Below, piece by piece: positions 43,412 through 55,619 of a stretch of 64,000 bases of DNA. The stretch spans positions 28,824,620 to 28,888,619 of the forward strand of contig OY294049.1 of NCBI GenBank assembly GCA_958510825.1. The letters are read 5' to 3'. Positions within the stretch are counted from its first letter, which is position 1; every line of letters starts with the position of its first letter. This stretch comes from Brachypterus glaber. Taxonomy: Eukaryota; Arthropoda; Insecta; Coleoptera; Kateretidae. A program made the translations under genes and the position numbers. The notes under the pieces are model-generated. The model saw only the letters and a list, made by a program, of their open reading frames with translations. It did not search any database and was not told the DNA's origin.

Positions 43412-43600
43412 TACAGGGTGTCCCATTTAAAAAAGCATAGTTAGGGTTGATTCTGGTGAAACCGGAAGTGGCAGTAGTCAGAAAGTTACACCAACAGGTA
43501 GAGTATGTTCTAAGATAAAACTTTTCCCAAAGAAGCATATCTCTATCTAATCACACAAAAAAGGTAAATGTACTGTATCATTTAAAAGAATAACCCTGTA
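43412..43600 (+). mobile_element. MITE family H copy 2
   Basis: Starts TACAGGGTGTCCCATTTAAA and ends TTAAAAGAATAACCCTGTA. Reverse complement of 40498-40687 with substitutions. A third fragment, CCATTTAAAAGAATAACACT + GTATA, is at 62764-62788. Confidence 0.75.
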
Positions 43601-44260
43601 TACACTATACTGTATAATATACAGGTAGATACCTCCTAGGTTAACAATTTGTGTAATTATTTTGTGTATATATAATTATTATGTAAAATTATAAATATAA
43701 AATCATAAAAAATCAAAGACAGAATAAGAAATAATTTTATCAGTAATATCTTATTCAATCTGCCAGATACGTTTTATTATGGTATATAATTTTATCCACA
43801 CCTTTCAGAATACTAAATCGACAAATACGAATGTTGTTACCATGTACCATATCATGGTACATGAAAAGAAAAGAGATTTTATACTTGATAATAGTTTACG
43901 GATGCTGACTACTACCTTCATGGAATATTGATATGCTGTCCTGTGTTTGAATGCCATTTAAGCGCTTGTAAGAATCGTCTTCAGAATACTTAGGTATAAT
44001 AGAAATATTATATTTACATTTTATTTATTGTGATGTCAGTTTATTGTGACTACGTGAATTCTAATCAAATAAAATACCTCTGAATATAGTTTTGCATCAG
44101 CAAGTTTAGATTTATCTTACATTGTTACAAGGTTTTGATTCGGCAAATTAGCTAAAGATGCAGGCAGTATCTGTAATAGCACATGTACTGCTATTACTTA
44201 TACTACCTCTTAAAATACTTAGATAATACTTTTCCCAACCGGGTGTAGAAAAATACTCAA
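43601..44260. other. AT-rich stretch, no gene seen
   Basis: No supported feature. A short near-palindrome ACCATGTACCATATCATGGT lies near 43838. Confidence 0.4.
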
Positions 44261-44264
44261 AAGC

Positions 44265-46503
44265 TTATATTCCAGAAAAAAGAACCTCATAAAAGCTTTA
44301 AACGTACGGGTTCTCCGAATGACTCCTACGCATTTTCAAATCTAAGAACAAACGTTAATAACCAGCTTAAATTAGATTACAAGACGTTTATAGCAAACAC
44401 TTAAAATAATATTATAGACGAACCAAAACAATTTTAGGATTACATAAAATCCGTAAAAACAGATATGAATGTTCCAAATTCTGTTAACTTTCAAAATAAT
44501 AGTTTTTCAGGTGGTCCGAATATATGTAATGCCTTTGCAACCTTTTTTCAAGGTACCTATAGTACATCAAATATTAAAATTCTATCCTCAGATTACGTCA
44601 CAAACTTTAGACAATTTTTACTTTTTTGATATAACTGAATCAGATATTGTCGAGGCTATATCTAAACTAAGTAACAATAACACTTCGGGTCCAGATGCTA
44701 TTCCTGGTTTATCTATTAAAAAATGTCCAAGCTTAATCACACCTTTAAAAATTCTATTTAATTTATGTATAAAAAATGGAATCTTTCGAGATACATGAAA
44801 GACTTCCAAAATCATTCCTGTCCATAAATCGAATTCAAGGTCGGACGTTTGCAACTATCCCCCAATATGCATAAATTCAAACTTTGCGAAAATGCTTGAC
44901 TTTATAATATCAATAAGAATAATGCTACACGTACGTTCTGTGATCATTGATGAGCAACACGGTTTTTTATCTAGTAGATCTACAGAAACCAATTTACTAC
45001 TGTTTACAAATTTAATTACAACTGCTTTTGAAAATGGCCAGATTCTTGTATGTATTTACACTGACTTACAAAAAGCCTTTGATAGGGTACCAATTGACTT
45101 ACTTTTATTAAAATTAGAACACTTTTATAATATTAAAGGTGCTCTTTTATCATGTATCTCTTCTATGTTGACTGATAGTAAACAATTTGTCAGTTTGAGT
45201 GGTTTTATATCTTTTTTGATAAGTGTAACGTCAGGAGTTGGTCAGAGTACACATCTGGGACCGGTCTTGTTTTTGTTATTTATCAATGACCTTAAAACTG
45301 TTATTCTAAAAGTCTTATTTCTACTGTTCGCTGACGACTGCAAATTTTTTAGGGTCATTGCGAATGAAAGTGACAGGGCCGATCTACAGAGTGATTTAAA
45401 TTTGTTTTGTGATTGGTGTGCGGCTAATGGTCTTTCCTTAAACATATCTAAGTGCAAGTCAATGACATTCACAAAAAAACTGAAACCTACCTACGGTCAA
45501 TATTTTATTAATAATCAATGGGTATGATAGAGTTGAAATGTTTAAAGATTTAGGCATTTATTTGGATTCCAAATTAAATTATATTATGCATATCGATAAA
45601 GTAGTTGCAAAGTCAAATAAGATTTTAGGTTTTATAAAAAGAAATACACGTGATTTCACAAATTTGCGTTGTATTACAACTCTATATAATAGTTTAGTGC
45701 GTTCTGGTCTTAAATATGGTTCTATTATATGGTCACCCAGTTACATTACACTAGGATAGAACATATACAGGATAAATTTGTGAAATAACTGTGCTTTAAA
45801 AGTGTAATTGATTATTCAAGAAATGATATGTTGGACCTTTTGAATTATTTTTCTTTGCCTAGTTTAGAAAATCGCCGACACTACTATGATATTATGTTCA
45901 TATATAAAGTTCTAAACTTTGCTATAGACTTTCCTCATATCCTTTCATTGTTATTAATTTATGTTCCTCCTTTTAACTTAAGATGTTCAAAAACTTTAAA
46001 TAACTCATATCACCGCACCAATTACGGCATGCATTCCTCTATATCGATACCCCCAAGCAACAAAGCCGTAACTCATATATTGTCATTTTTCACGACAGCT
46101 AAATTTATAAAATATTTTTTTTTGTTATTTAAGGGTGGGTAAATGATTGAAGTGGAAAAGGAAGCCAAGCGATACGTCATTTGAAAGCTTATAAAATTCT
46201 CTATTTAACTGTATAAGTATTTATTGTTTATTTATTGTTTGTTTCTGATAATATTCAAGTTTAAAATTTTTTACTTTAGTGTTTTTAGGTAAAATTTTGG
46301 TTAAAATGGCCTGTGGAGAAATCTGAGTAGTACCACCATGTGTGTCTTTTTTCAAGGCGTTTACCTATGAGTATAACTTAAAATGGGTCTAACTTGAGTT
46401 ACGTCCTTGTTGCTTGGGAGTGTCGATATGTAGAATGGTCAATATAGTTACTAGTACTACAAACAGTGATCGGACTTTGGATTTTTTAACAGGTCCGCAT
46501 TAA
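44265..46503 (+). pseudogene. LINE ORF2 relic: connector, reverse transcriptase and C-terminus, multiply broken
   Basis: The connector (DEPKQF.DYIKSVKTDMNVP, about 44420) leads into 44469-44798 (SDIVEAISKLSNNNTSGPDA, RT block 0-1). After a frameshift, 44892-45527 carries EQHGFLSSRSTETN, IYTDLQKAFDRVP, SGVGQSTHLGPVLFLLFIND (block 4; GVPQGS changed to GVGQST) and LLFADDCKFFR, with the catalytic FADD intact. A stop and frameshift precede LGIYLDSKLNY (45538-45759), and 45828 onward holds the thumb. The C-terminus is interrupted by a MITE (46050-46422) and resumes ICRMVNIVTSTTNSDRTLDF to a stop at 46501-46503. It belongs to the same broad clade as the element at 48601. The endonuclease is missing. 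Confidence 0.85.
46050..46422. mobile_element. MITE inserted in the LINE C-terminus
   Basis: TCGATA occurs at 46044-46049 and 46423-46428 around 373 bp whose ends are inverted: CCCCCAAGCAACAAAG with CGTAACTCA inside, against its complement TGAGTTACGTCCTTGTTGC + TTGGGAGTG. Removing the insert with one TCGATA rejoins the LINE frame (..HSSISICRMVNIV..). The exact duplication length (4-6 bp) is ambiguous. Confidence 0.8.
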
Positions 46504-46914
46504 GGAAAACAAAATAATTTCATAAAACGCAAGATCATTTAAATTGTATTTAAAGTAACAAACATACATTATTATTGTTATGTAATTCTTGTTTTGTTTA
46601 ATTTTAATTTCATTTAATTTTGCTCTTTTGTCTAATGTATTATTTTAAATATTCCTGTAAAATCAAACTAATTTAAATAGTCAAATAAAATAATAAGTAA
46701 ATCAAAAAACAGTGTGTACATAAATATGTTTTTTCCTGTTTTTAAGATAAGCGAACAGATTTCAAGTGGTTCCTAGGTTGTTAAATATAAATTAGAAATT
46801 AATCCACTTATTAAAATCAAATAAATTTACCTTTGACTAATTTTTAACTATAACAACTGTTTATTTTTTCAGTATTACTTTCCTTGCGATTGTAAAAAAA
46901 TAAAAATTATCGTT
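46504..46914. other. LINE 3' flank and AT-rich spacer
   Basis: The probable 3' UTR of the preceding LINE extends to about 46700. Beyond that nothing is recognisable. Confidence 0.4.
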
Positions 46915-47165
46915 TTTAATGTTTTATATAGAAAAAAAATATTTCCTTAAAAAAAAATCTGTCTGTCAGTCTGTCAGTCTGTCTATCTCTCTGAACGGGA
47001 AATTTATGACTACGATAACTTGAGAACGCCTTGAGCAAAGGACTTCTTTGAACCATAGGTTCATTATCCAAAGTTTTAGACTGATTGTTTTTGAGAAAAA
47101 TCGGGATGGGGTAAAATAGTGTAAAACTATTTTTTTTTGTTTTAGTTTTTTGAAGAAATAAATGC
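46915..47165 (-). repeat. Dispersed repeat fragment (CTGTCTGTCAGTCTGTC type)
   Basis: CTGTCTGTCAGTCTGTCAGT, then GGGAAATTTATGACTACGAT, AACTTGAGAACGCC and ATCGGGATGGGGTAAAATAG. Relative of 4495-4750 and 55650-56040. The 101- and 74-codon ORFs are shadows. Confidence 0.6.
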
Positions 47166-47600
47166 TTAAGACAAACATCTGAAAAAACAATATTTTTTCT
47201 TTTAATGAACCTATAAAACATGCAGTGACTGATACCTAAAGCGCCACCCAGAGGCTCAAATAACTAGCGTAAAACATAACATACGATGTCGCGAGTGACT
47301 TGATGTGCCGTCATGTGTCTTGTACGCAGGCTTTTAACGTTATCAAGTTCGCATAGAGCCTATGGATGCACCTAACTCTTACTATGCTGCAGATACGAAT
47401 TAGAATTAGACCGAAATTACGCGAATCGCACCCGAACTGATATAGCAAAGGGCTAAGTTCAGCAAGCTGTTCTTCCACTTAACCCTAAAATTTCTATACC
47501 TAACTACATGCTAAAAATAAACAAAAAATAAAAAATAGAAAAATATGATAATAAGTTTGATTTCAAAATATTAATTGTAACCCAGCCAACGTTGCTCAAT
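47166..47600. other. Unassigned, slightly less AT-rich stretch
   Basis: About 47225-47480 has more even base composition than its surroundings but no long frame, RNA-gene fold or repeat I can recognise. Confidence 0.35.
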
Positions 47601-47609
47601 GTTATTAAA

Positions 47610-48600
47610 TATATATTAAACATATATTAAAATATCACTAAATAACATTCTTCTTAAATTTGCTTTGTATTTGCTTACAGAGTATTACTTCATTTCCTCT
47701 AAAGTCGTATTGTATATCTTAGAGACATTATATGAAAAATATCTCTCAAAGAAGCTAGTTTTATGAGTAGGGCATGTTATTAAATTTTTTCTTCTGATAT
47801 TTATATTGTGAACATCTGATTTAAAGAAAATTTTTTTAAGCAAGTGGTGGTTTATGAAAAATTATTATTTTATGAAAAAGCACGGACATGTGAAACAGTC
47901 GTCTTTTGGCCATATTTAGCCACCCTAGGTTTTTAATATGTACACTTGGAGGTTCCCGCCTGGGAATGCCACAAATAAATCGTGCAGACATTTTGTATTC
48001 TCTGTATAACCTTAGTGGTTGCTAAATCAAGGCAAGGACCGTAAACCGTATCACAATATGTAAAGTGAGATAGAACTAAGGAATCACAGAGAGTTTGTTT
48101 TATCTTCTGATTGAGATAGTCTTTATGTGCAAAAACTTTCTTTAGGTTACTAAATTTACTCAAATTTAAGTAGCATTGATTTATTTGGGTTAATGCAGAG
48201 ATCGTGATTTTTAGATGCTTTTACTAACGCCTCAAGGTCCGCATTAACTTTAGCAATAGCACTGACTGAGTCTGAGTATTTAAACGAGTAATAATACTGC
48301 GTATCATCTGCGTAGCTATGTACCTTTCAATGTTTAGGCTTATGTAAATAACATATATAAATACAAAATAATAATGGGCCTAAAATCGAACCCTGAGGGA
48401 CACCGCAAAGTAAGGATAATATGGATGACAAGGTACCATTAAGATTTACAGCTTTCGATCGTTCAAATAGTTTTAAATTAAAAGAGCTACAGACTCACGA
48501 AATCCTAAAAAGTGCAAAATTGAAATTAAAATATCAGGGTTTATTGAATCGAAGGCCTTAGAGTAATCCAAAGGTATTAAAATAGTTACTAAGTCTTTAG
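47610..48600 (-). pseudogene. LINE ORF2, 3' half (RT palm to C-terminus), interrupted at its 5' side by a nested LINE
   Basis: Minus strand from 48600: KDLVTILIPLDYSKAFDSIN, then CGVPQGSILGPLLF (about 48395-48415), then HSYADDTQYYYSF (catalytic YADD, about 48290-48330), then NPNKSMLLK-type sequence and the thumb FSNLKKVFAHKDYLNQKI (47933-48163). The C-terminus LGWLNMAKRRLFHMSVLFHK continues with lesions to about 47620. It is the continuation of 51591-53270. Confidence 0.85.
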
Positions 48601-51590
48601 GGGTTTGAGAACAAAAGTCAAGGAGTTTCGTCTAAGTGTTGAAAATGAATACTATGATGTGCTACTTATAACTGAGTCTGGTCTTAGCAGTAGTTTCTAC
48701 GATCGCGAATTGGTTGGTGACTTATACAATGTGTTTAGGTGTGACCGTAACAAGGATACCAGTGGTTTTTCCCGTGGTGGCGGTGCATTTATAGCTGTTA
48801 AGCAGCAGTATAAATGTTGTATGTTACCCATAGAAAACTCATTGGTCGAACAGATTTTTGTAAAGGTAATTTTTAACAAATCCGTTTTGATTTTGGGTTG
48901 TGTGTATAATATACACACAATATACACTGTATATTCCACCAAAATCAAAGCTATCACTTTATGAAAATCATGTTAATACAGTCAAACAATTATGTAATAA
49001 ATATAAGGAATCTAAATTTGTTATAGTAGGTGACTATAATTTGCCAGATTTAGTTTGGACTCTTGACGATGAAACCAATAGAATAATAGCCTTAGGTATT
49101 AACACTGAGATTGAAAGCCACCTTTGTGATAATTTTTCTTTTTTGGGTTTAAATCAATATAACTTAATTGCAAATTTGGACGGAAATCTACTGGATTTAT
49201 GTTTTTCAAACATTTATAGTGAGGTAACTAATACTGATCCACTTGTTCGACTTGATACTTATCATCCAGCACTTAATGTTGATATAGTAATTAATGATTC
49301 ATATAAAGTTTTGGATGTGGACAGTGATTGGTATTATAATTTTAGAAACGCAAATTATAACTTAATTAACGAATATCTTTTTGACATTGATTGGCGGGTT
49401 TTATATAATAAATCTCACATTGATGAGGCTGTTGATTGTTTCTATAAAAAGCTTAGTGAAGCAATAGATTTATTTGTACCAAAGAAATATAAATGTAAAC
49501 ATAAATATCCGGTTTGGTTTAGTTTTGAGTTAAGAAAGTTAATTATTTTGAAGAAAAAAGCTCACAGGCATTTTAGGGAAACAAACTCACAGTATCATCA
49601 TGAAATTTTTTCTGATCTGCGCCGTAGATGTAAGATTTTAAGTAATGAATGTTATAAAAATTACATTAACAATGTTGAAAATCAAATCACAGGTAATGTA
49701 AAGCAATTCTGGAAATTTGTTGATAATAATAAAAAATCTTCAGGTATTCCTAGTACAGTACATCTTGAAGACGAGCAAGCCGATACTGGTGAAAATATTG
49801 CAAATTTGTTCGCTACTCATTTTAGTTCCGTTTACACTCACTCTGATACTTCTAGTGATAATGAAAATTTTGATTTTAGTAACTGCGGATCTAAAGATAG
49901 TGAAGTTGATTTGTCTGTGGTTCAAATCACACATGAAAATCTGTTCTCCGCCTTGTGTAATTTAAACATACACAAAGGTCCCGGTCCTGATGGTATCCCT
50001 AACGTACTATTAAAAAATGTTGCCTATTCTATATGTACTCCATTACTTTTTATTTTTAATAAATCTTTAGAATCTGGTATTTTTCCCATAGCTTGGAAGA
50101 CTTCCTACGTTATACCAATATTTAAAAGCGGAAACAGATCTAGTGTTAAAAACTACAGACAGGTGTGTATTCAATCAGCCGTCGCTAAACTTTTTGAGAA
50201 AGTCGTACTTCCATTTATTTCATCTGAGTTTAAAAATATAATTGTTTAGGAACAACATGGCTTTTTAGAAGGTAGATCGACGGTGACAAATATGTTTACA
50301 TATACTAATTTCATTTCATGGTGTTTAGATCATGGCGGAGAAGTTCATGCCATATATACTGATTTTAGTAAGGCGTTTGATCTTGTATGTCATTATTTAC
50401 TGGCTAAAAAGTTGTGGGAATATGGGGTTAGGCCGCCTTTTCATACATGGATTGTATCGTATCTTACAGGAAGAATACAACAGGTAATTATAAATGGTTT
50501 TAAATCTTTCATTATAAAGGTCCTAAGTGGAGTACCACAAGGATCTCACCTAGGACCAATATTGTTCATTATTTTTATTAATGATATAGGTTCAAAATTT
50601 TTGTCTCAATATTTGCTTTTTGCTGATGATTTAAAGATTTACAGACGGATAACGTCTATACTAGATGCTTTTATTTTACAAAGGGACCTTGATTTACTTA
50701 ATGACTGGTGCATTAAAAACAAGCTGTATTTAAATAATAATAAGTGCTCGGTGATGACTTTTTTACGTAAAAAGGACTCGTTAGAGCACAATTATAAAAT
50801 AGCAGATAATTTACTAAATAATGTCAATGTAATCAAGGATCTGGGTATTTTTTTGGACAGTAAATTATTATTTCATAATCATTTTGATCATATTGTTTCT
50901 AATGCAAATAAAATGCTAGGTTTTGTTCTAAGGACAACTAAGGACTTTTCTAATCAGAGACCTATATTGATGTTGTATTCATCCCTAGTAAGATCAAGAC
51001 TGGAATACGGATCCACCATTTGGTCCCCATATTTTGGCAACCATATTCAGCGAATTGAAATTGTTCAGAATAAGTTTTTACGTATTGTTCGATACAGACT
51101 TGCTCAGAATAACATTTTGTTGGATACGAATCAAACAAGGCAATATTTGGGTTTAGCTACCCTTCAGAATAGAAGAATCTTCAGTGATGTGTGTTTTTTC
51201 TTTAAGGTTCTTGCTGGATCAATTCAATCTAGTGTTATATTGGGTCAGTTTAATATTAAAATTCCATCAAGATCCTTGAGAAGTTATCCACTCCTGGAGG
51301 TTTCCTCCTGTAATACTGTTAATGCAGAAAATTCTCCAATGAACCGTATTGTAACGTTGGTTAATTTAGCATGCAATACTGTTGATTTTTACAATTCTTC
51401 ATATAATATGTTTAAAAATCAATTACGTCAACATTTAGGCATGTAATTTTGTTTTATATGAGTATATTACTCTTATTTTTTTCTTTAAATTATTATTTTA
51501 TACCTATTATGCTATAAGAATATTATATAAATAACTTTGTAACTGCTATATGCGTAAATAAACGATTATTATTATTTATTATTATTTATT
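48601..51590 (+). mobile_element. 5'-truncated APE-type LINE, nested in another LINE
   Basis: 2,990 bp flanked by TTTAG (48596-48600 and 51591-51595). It starts abruptly inside the endonuclease, lacks ORF1, and ends AATAAACGATTATTATTATT with TTA-type repeats: the outcome expected of target-primed reverse transcription. Excision with one TTTAG restores the host LINE frame (DDIISA-KDLVTIL). The encoded protein has only two lesions, so this is the youngest LINE here. Confidence 0.92.
48605..51446 (+). pseudogene. LINE ORF2: APE endonuclease and reverse transcriptase, two lesions
   Basis: Endonuclease: VLLITES (catalytic Glu region), SRGGGAFIAV, ILGCVY, VIVGDYNLPDLVW (GDYN) and the terminal TYHPALNVDI (His). 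Connector: KQFWKFVDNNKK. RT: GPGPDGIPNVLLKN, WKTSYVIPIFKSGNRSSVKN, EQHGFLEGRSTVTN, IYTDFSKAFDLV, SGVPQGSHLGPILFIIFIND, LLFADDLKIYRR (catalytic FADD), LGIFLDSKLLF, then the thumb and C-terminus ending NQLRQHLGM. Lesions: about 25 extra bases after GTGTAT at about 48906 shift the frame (VY|IPPKSK), and an in-frame TAG at 50247-50249 precedes EQHGF. The two long open stretches are 48900-50249 and 50250-51446. Clade placement (CR1/jockey group) is tentative. Confidence 0.88.
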
Positions 51591-53270
51591 TTTAGCACTT
51601 ATTATGTCATCACAAACTTTTGTGAGAGCAGTTGTACAGCTAAAGTCCTGTCTAAACCCAGACTGAAACTCAGGCAATATGTTATATTTATCTAGGTGTA
51701 TTTTCATTTGCTCACAGATAACCTTTTCAAGAACTTTAGATAAAGTGGGTAAAATTCTTATAGGCCTAAGATCCTTAAACTCCTTGGGTTTGCTATTTTT
51801 GGGAACAGGAGTTACAAAAGCCAACTTCCATAAATCAGGAAACTATTTTGAATACAAAAATTAACAATATGCGTAATATAAGGGGTAATTTTAGGCATAC
51901 ATAACTTAATCATTTGAATACTAATTTTATCACTACCGACAGCTCTACTTTTTGAGTTCAAAATCTTTAAAACTTCCTCTTCATTAACTGCTGTAAATTT
52001 AAATTTTTCATTAAAATTGCAAAAATTATTATTCGAATAAAAATTTATGGTCTATCCACATTACCCCTTTTCCCCTACTAACTGAATTTATAAAATATCT
52101 ATTTATCTCATCAACATTTTGTAAGTGCTGAGGTATTTCAATTTGTTTTTTAGAACTATGAACGTCAAGATGATCCAAAACTTTCCACACCTTCTTTTTC
52201 TTTACATTTAACTCGTGACTGATATAGGCCTTTTTTTCGTTTCGCACAGCAGTAGTTGCAAAATTGCGTAAATCTTTATAATACTTATTATGAATAGGAT
52301 TTTTACTTTTTTTAAATCTAGCCTTGGCATCATCTCTAAGCTTATTTAGGCGCTCGACGTTATCAGTGTGCCAAGGGGCCTTTGGTTTTGTTATCCTTAC
52401 TGTACGGAGTGGAGCACACCTGTCAAATAGATCTATTACAATATCATTAAATAAGGATATTTTCTCATCAATATTATTAATATCAAAAATGTAATTAAAG
52501 GGTGCATTGTTTACCGCTGTTTTGAATTCATCCTGGTTTATATGTTTAAAATCTCTAAAAGTATTGTATATATGAGAAGGGACTTCTTTTATAGAGTTTA
52601 AAGTACAATAGATTGGTTCATGATCAGTTTGTAAACCATGACCATTTAACACACCACTATTTGAAAGTTTTACCCCCTCCGTACAGATGATCACGTCAAT
52701 GAGCTTTATTTTATCTAAGCGGGTTGGTTCATTGATTTTTTGTGACAAGCCAAGCATTTCAAGCGATGCCAAAAACTTAATAGTATTAGTATGATTATTA
52801 TTTAAAAAATCTATATTACAGTCACCTAAGAAAATTATTTCATCACAAGTGGGTATTAAACCGGTTATAGTATCCTCAAAGTTGTCAAAAAAGTCAACTC
52901 TGGATTTAGGCGGTCTATAGAGAACTCCAATATTATATAACTTTTGACGCAACTTAACTGAGATCCACAACTGCTCAAGAGATTTACTTTGATTTACCTC
53001 AATCAGAGAATATGAAAGACTAGATTTAATATACATACAGACTCATCCTCCTCTCTCATCATCCTCAGTTCTATAATTCCTGTCCATTCTTTCCAATTTA
53101 TATCCTTTAATTTTTACCACTAAATCCAGTATGTCCTGATGTAACCACGTCTCACTTATTAGGACTATACTGAAGTTATTTTGCAGAATGTATTCCTTAA
53201 ATAAGTCAAAACCTGCCAATAAAGATCTAGCATTAATATGTGCTATATTAAAATCGTTCATTTTAATTTA
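51591..53270 (-). pseudogene. LINE ORF2, 5' half (APE endonuclease to RT start), broken and interrupted
   Basis: Minus strand: MNDFNIAHINARSLLAGFDL (APE start), IVLISETWL, RTEDDERGG then an in-frame TGA and VCMYIKSSLSYSLIE, LYNIGVLYRPPKSRVDFF, IIFLGDCNIDFLNNN, TDHEPIYCTL (DH motif). Then the connector KVWKVLDHLDVHSSKK. After a frame break near 52030 come RAVGSDKISIQMIKLC, a 1-base frameshift, LAFVTPVPKNSKPKEFKDLR, PEFQSGFRQDFSCTTALTKV and CDDIISA, where the plus-strand LINE is inserted. No ORF1 is found upstream. It continues at 48600. Confidence 0.88.
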
Positions 53271-53770
53271 GTCAAATTGTAAAGCAAATTCAATATGAAA
53301 ACATTTAATAATTATTTTAAGAAGACATTAGAAATTAAAAAATTAAAAACAAATAGGATATGTTTTTTTCGAACTATTGTAATTGTTAAATTATCCAAAT
53401 TTTAGATTATATTATATAATCTACGTTTGACACGCTCGAGCGCGCTCTCGCAAATTCTTTTCTCAGCAGCAGTTGTTTTTTTATTATAGCAGGTGTTTTT
53501 ATTATTTTGTACAACTAAAAAAGGAAAATGTGATCAAAATTCAAAAATATTTTAGATAGAAATTATGGTTTGCAAATATTTAGACATTTATAAGAAAACG
53601 AACAAGAAAAAGAAGCCACTTGGGTTAAAAATACACCAATAAAGCATATTACGCACCGGGTACGCGAACCTAGTTTTCAGTGCACGAAAGACCAAAATGA
53701 GCAAAATTTGCGTTACGTAATATTTGAACGTTTCCTTATGATACTATTGGTTGACGGTCTTTAGTTTGAA
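53271..53770. other. AT-rich stretch, no gene seen
   Basis: Only CGCTCGAGCGCGCTCTCGC at about 53432 stands out by composition. Confidence 0.4.
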
Positions 53771-54510
53771 AAAAAAAGTTCGCAGCAAAAAGTTGGCAAA
53801 AATTTCTTCGCAAAATTTTAGTACGCTCCTCAAAGAAATAATTTCGCTTAGTCCAAAAGTTCGCGAATGTATTTTTAAAGTTTTAAGCTTTTTTTGATAA
53901 AAATAGACCATTTATAAATATATATACTACATAATAATATACAAACAAAAATGAACCAATATATAGCACAATATCCAAATCATTTTACATCTGACGCAAA
54001 ACAAAACAAACCAAATTGACTTACCCAAACTCAAACCAAAACGAAACACTAAATCTAAAACCAACCCAAAACTAAAATTAAAGTGACTCAAAAATATAGT
54101 TTATGTAATATGTAATATTAACTACGAAATTAAAATTACAAAAAAAATACACCTCACAATTGTCTTTCCTTTGTAAGTTCTTTCTTTTAAATAAACGAAA
54201 TTTTCATAAACTGCCAAATTAGTTCCCCGTGAACTTACAATATACCGGACAGACATTATCGCTCTATTTATGTACTGAAATTGTATTTATTAAAATTAAC
54301 TTAAAACGTACGTACCTATCTCAATACAAAAAAGTGTTTAATAAAAAAATATATTCATTGACCTTCATTAAACCAATTTTTGCGAACAAAAATCTTAATT
54401 TTATGCGATATTATGTATTGTGAGCTAATCGCTTGCGAACTAATTTCCATGCGACTTTTATTTTTTGTGTACTTATTTTTGCGAACTTTTTTTTTCGAAC
54501 TAAAGACGGA
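53770..54510. repeat. Degenerate repeat with recurring TTGCGAAC/TTCGCGAA motif
   Basis: GTTCGCAGCAAAAAG, CTTCGCAAAATT and AAAGTTCGCGAATG at 53779-53868 are echoed in inverse sense by TTTTGCGAACAAAAA, GCTTGCGAAC and TTTTTGCGAAC at 54375-54490. 53985-54090 has unusually A- and C-rich, G-poor sequence. It may be an old foldback. The 64-codon frame at 54229-54423 is unsupported. Confidence 0.4.
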
Positions 54511-54511
54511 T

Positions 54512-54780
54512 ACCGATACTATTCACAGCGAGTAGCTCTAGAATTTTATTATATGGTAGTTTCGAATTTCCCAAAATCTCCAAAAAGCGGCCTAGACAAA
54601 CAATTCTTGAATAAAAATGTATTTCAAGAAAAAACAAGCCGGAAGATATGTAATGCTACGCATTTGAGAAAAACGAAAAAAAAAAATTTAAAAAAAATTT
54701 CAAAAAAAAATTTCAAAATTTTAATTTTTTTTATTTTCTTTTGGCGAAAAACAACAAACAAATTGAAAAAAAATACATCA
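54512..54780 (+). repeat. MITE-like repeat, family G, 5' fragment
   Basis: ATACTATTCACAGCGAGTAG, TATGGTAGTTTCGAATTTCC and GAAGATATGTAATGCTACGC place it in the family at 4814-8789. It is internally deleted, lacking the GTCCGTCT block. Confidence 0.55.
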
Positions 54781-55570
54781 TACAGGGTGTTCCAGAACTC
54801 GCGTAGAGAAATTTTAGAGGTGATTCTACATAAAAATAAGAAAAAAAGTTCCTATAAAGGTTGGTACGGAAAGGAGCCCTAAGGGAGCTACGGCCCTTCT
54901 AAGAGTGTCCCTAAAAAGAGTTTTTATTTAATATCTCTCTTACCCTATTAACCACAGTAACGAATTTTTGCACATGCCTTAACATTGATAAACTTTATCA
55001 TTTTATTTAATTTTTATTTGGACGTGTAAAATGGGGAGGCTATGTCACTTTTTTGCCCCAAACTTTTTTATGTATTTTTTTTTGACATTTTCTCATTAAA
55101 ATATGATTTTTTAGTTAAAAATACATAAAAAGGTACTCTTAGTATAACACCGTAGAACTAACCGTTTTCGAGAAAATTTCAGTTAAGAGATTTTTTCACT
55201 TTCTGAGCATCAAAATAGGAACTAAAAATCTTGCCAATAAAAATTTTAATAATGCAAAGCGATTCAACATTAAAAACTATAAAAAAAATTTCCATACACA
55301 AATGATAGATGGATTTTAAGGGAGAGACTTAGTAAGGGTTACTTTTTAAGACCCGGTAGTACTCTTAAAACTGAATTTCGAACCTAGGTGTATAGGAACT
55401 TTTTTTTTAGTTTTTAATGTTGAATCGCCCTGAAATATTAAAATTTTTATCGGCGCAATTTTTAGTTCCTATTTTTGATGCTCAGAACGTGAAAAAATCT
55501 TAAGTGCAATTTTCTCGATAACGGTTGGTTTTATGGTGTTACACTAGGAGTACCTTTTACTTTCCCCAAG
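54781..55570. mobile_element. Foldback MITE, family F relative, truncated
   Basis: Starts TACAGGGTGTTCCAGAACTC. It shares AGGTGATTCTACAT, AAAAAGTTCCTATAAA, CCTAAGGGAGCTACGGCCC and ACCGTTTTCGAGAAAATTTC with family F. Inner arms around 55090-55300 and 55400-55560 are inverted. The distal end (ACACCCTGTA) is missing. Confidence 0.6.
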
Positions 55571-55619
55571 TAAAGTCTTGCGTTAGTAAAAAAAAGAAAA
55601 TTTTGTATTGCTTTTTTTT

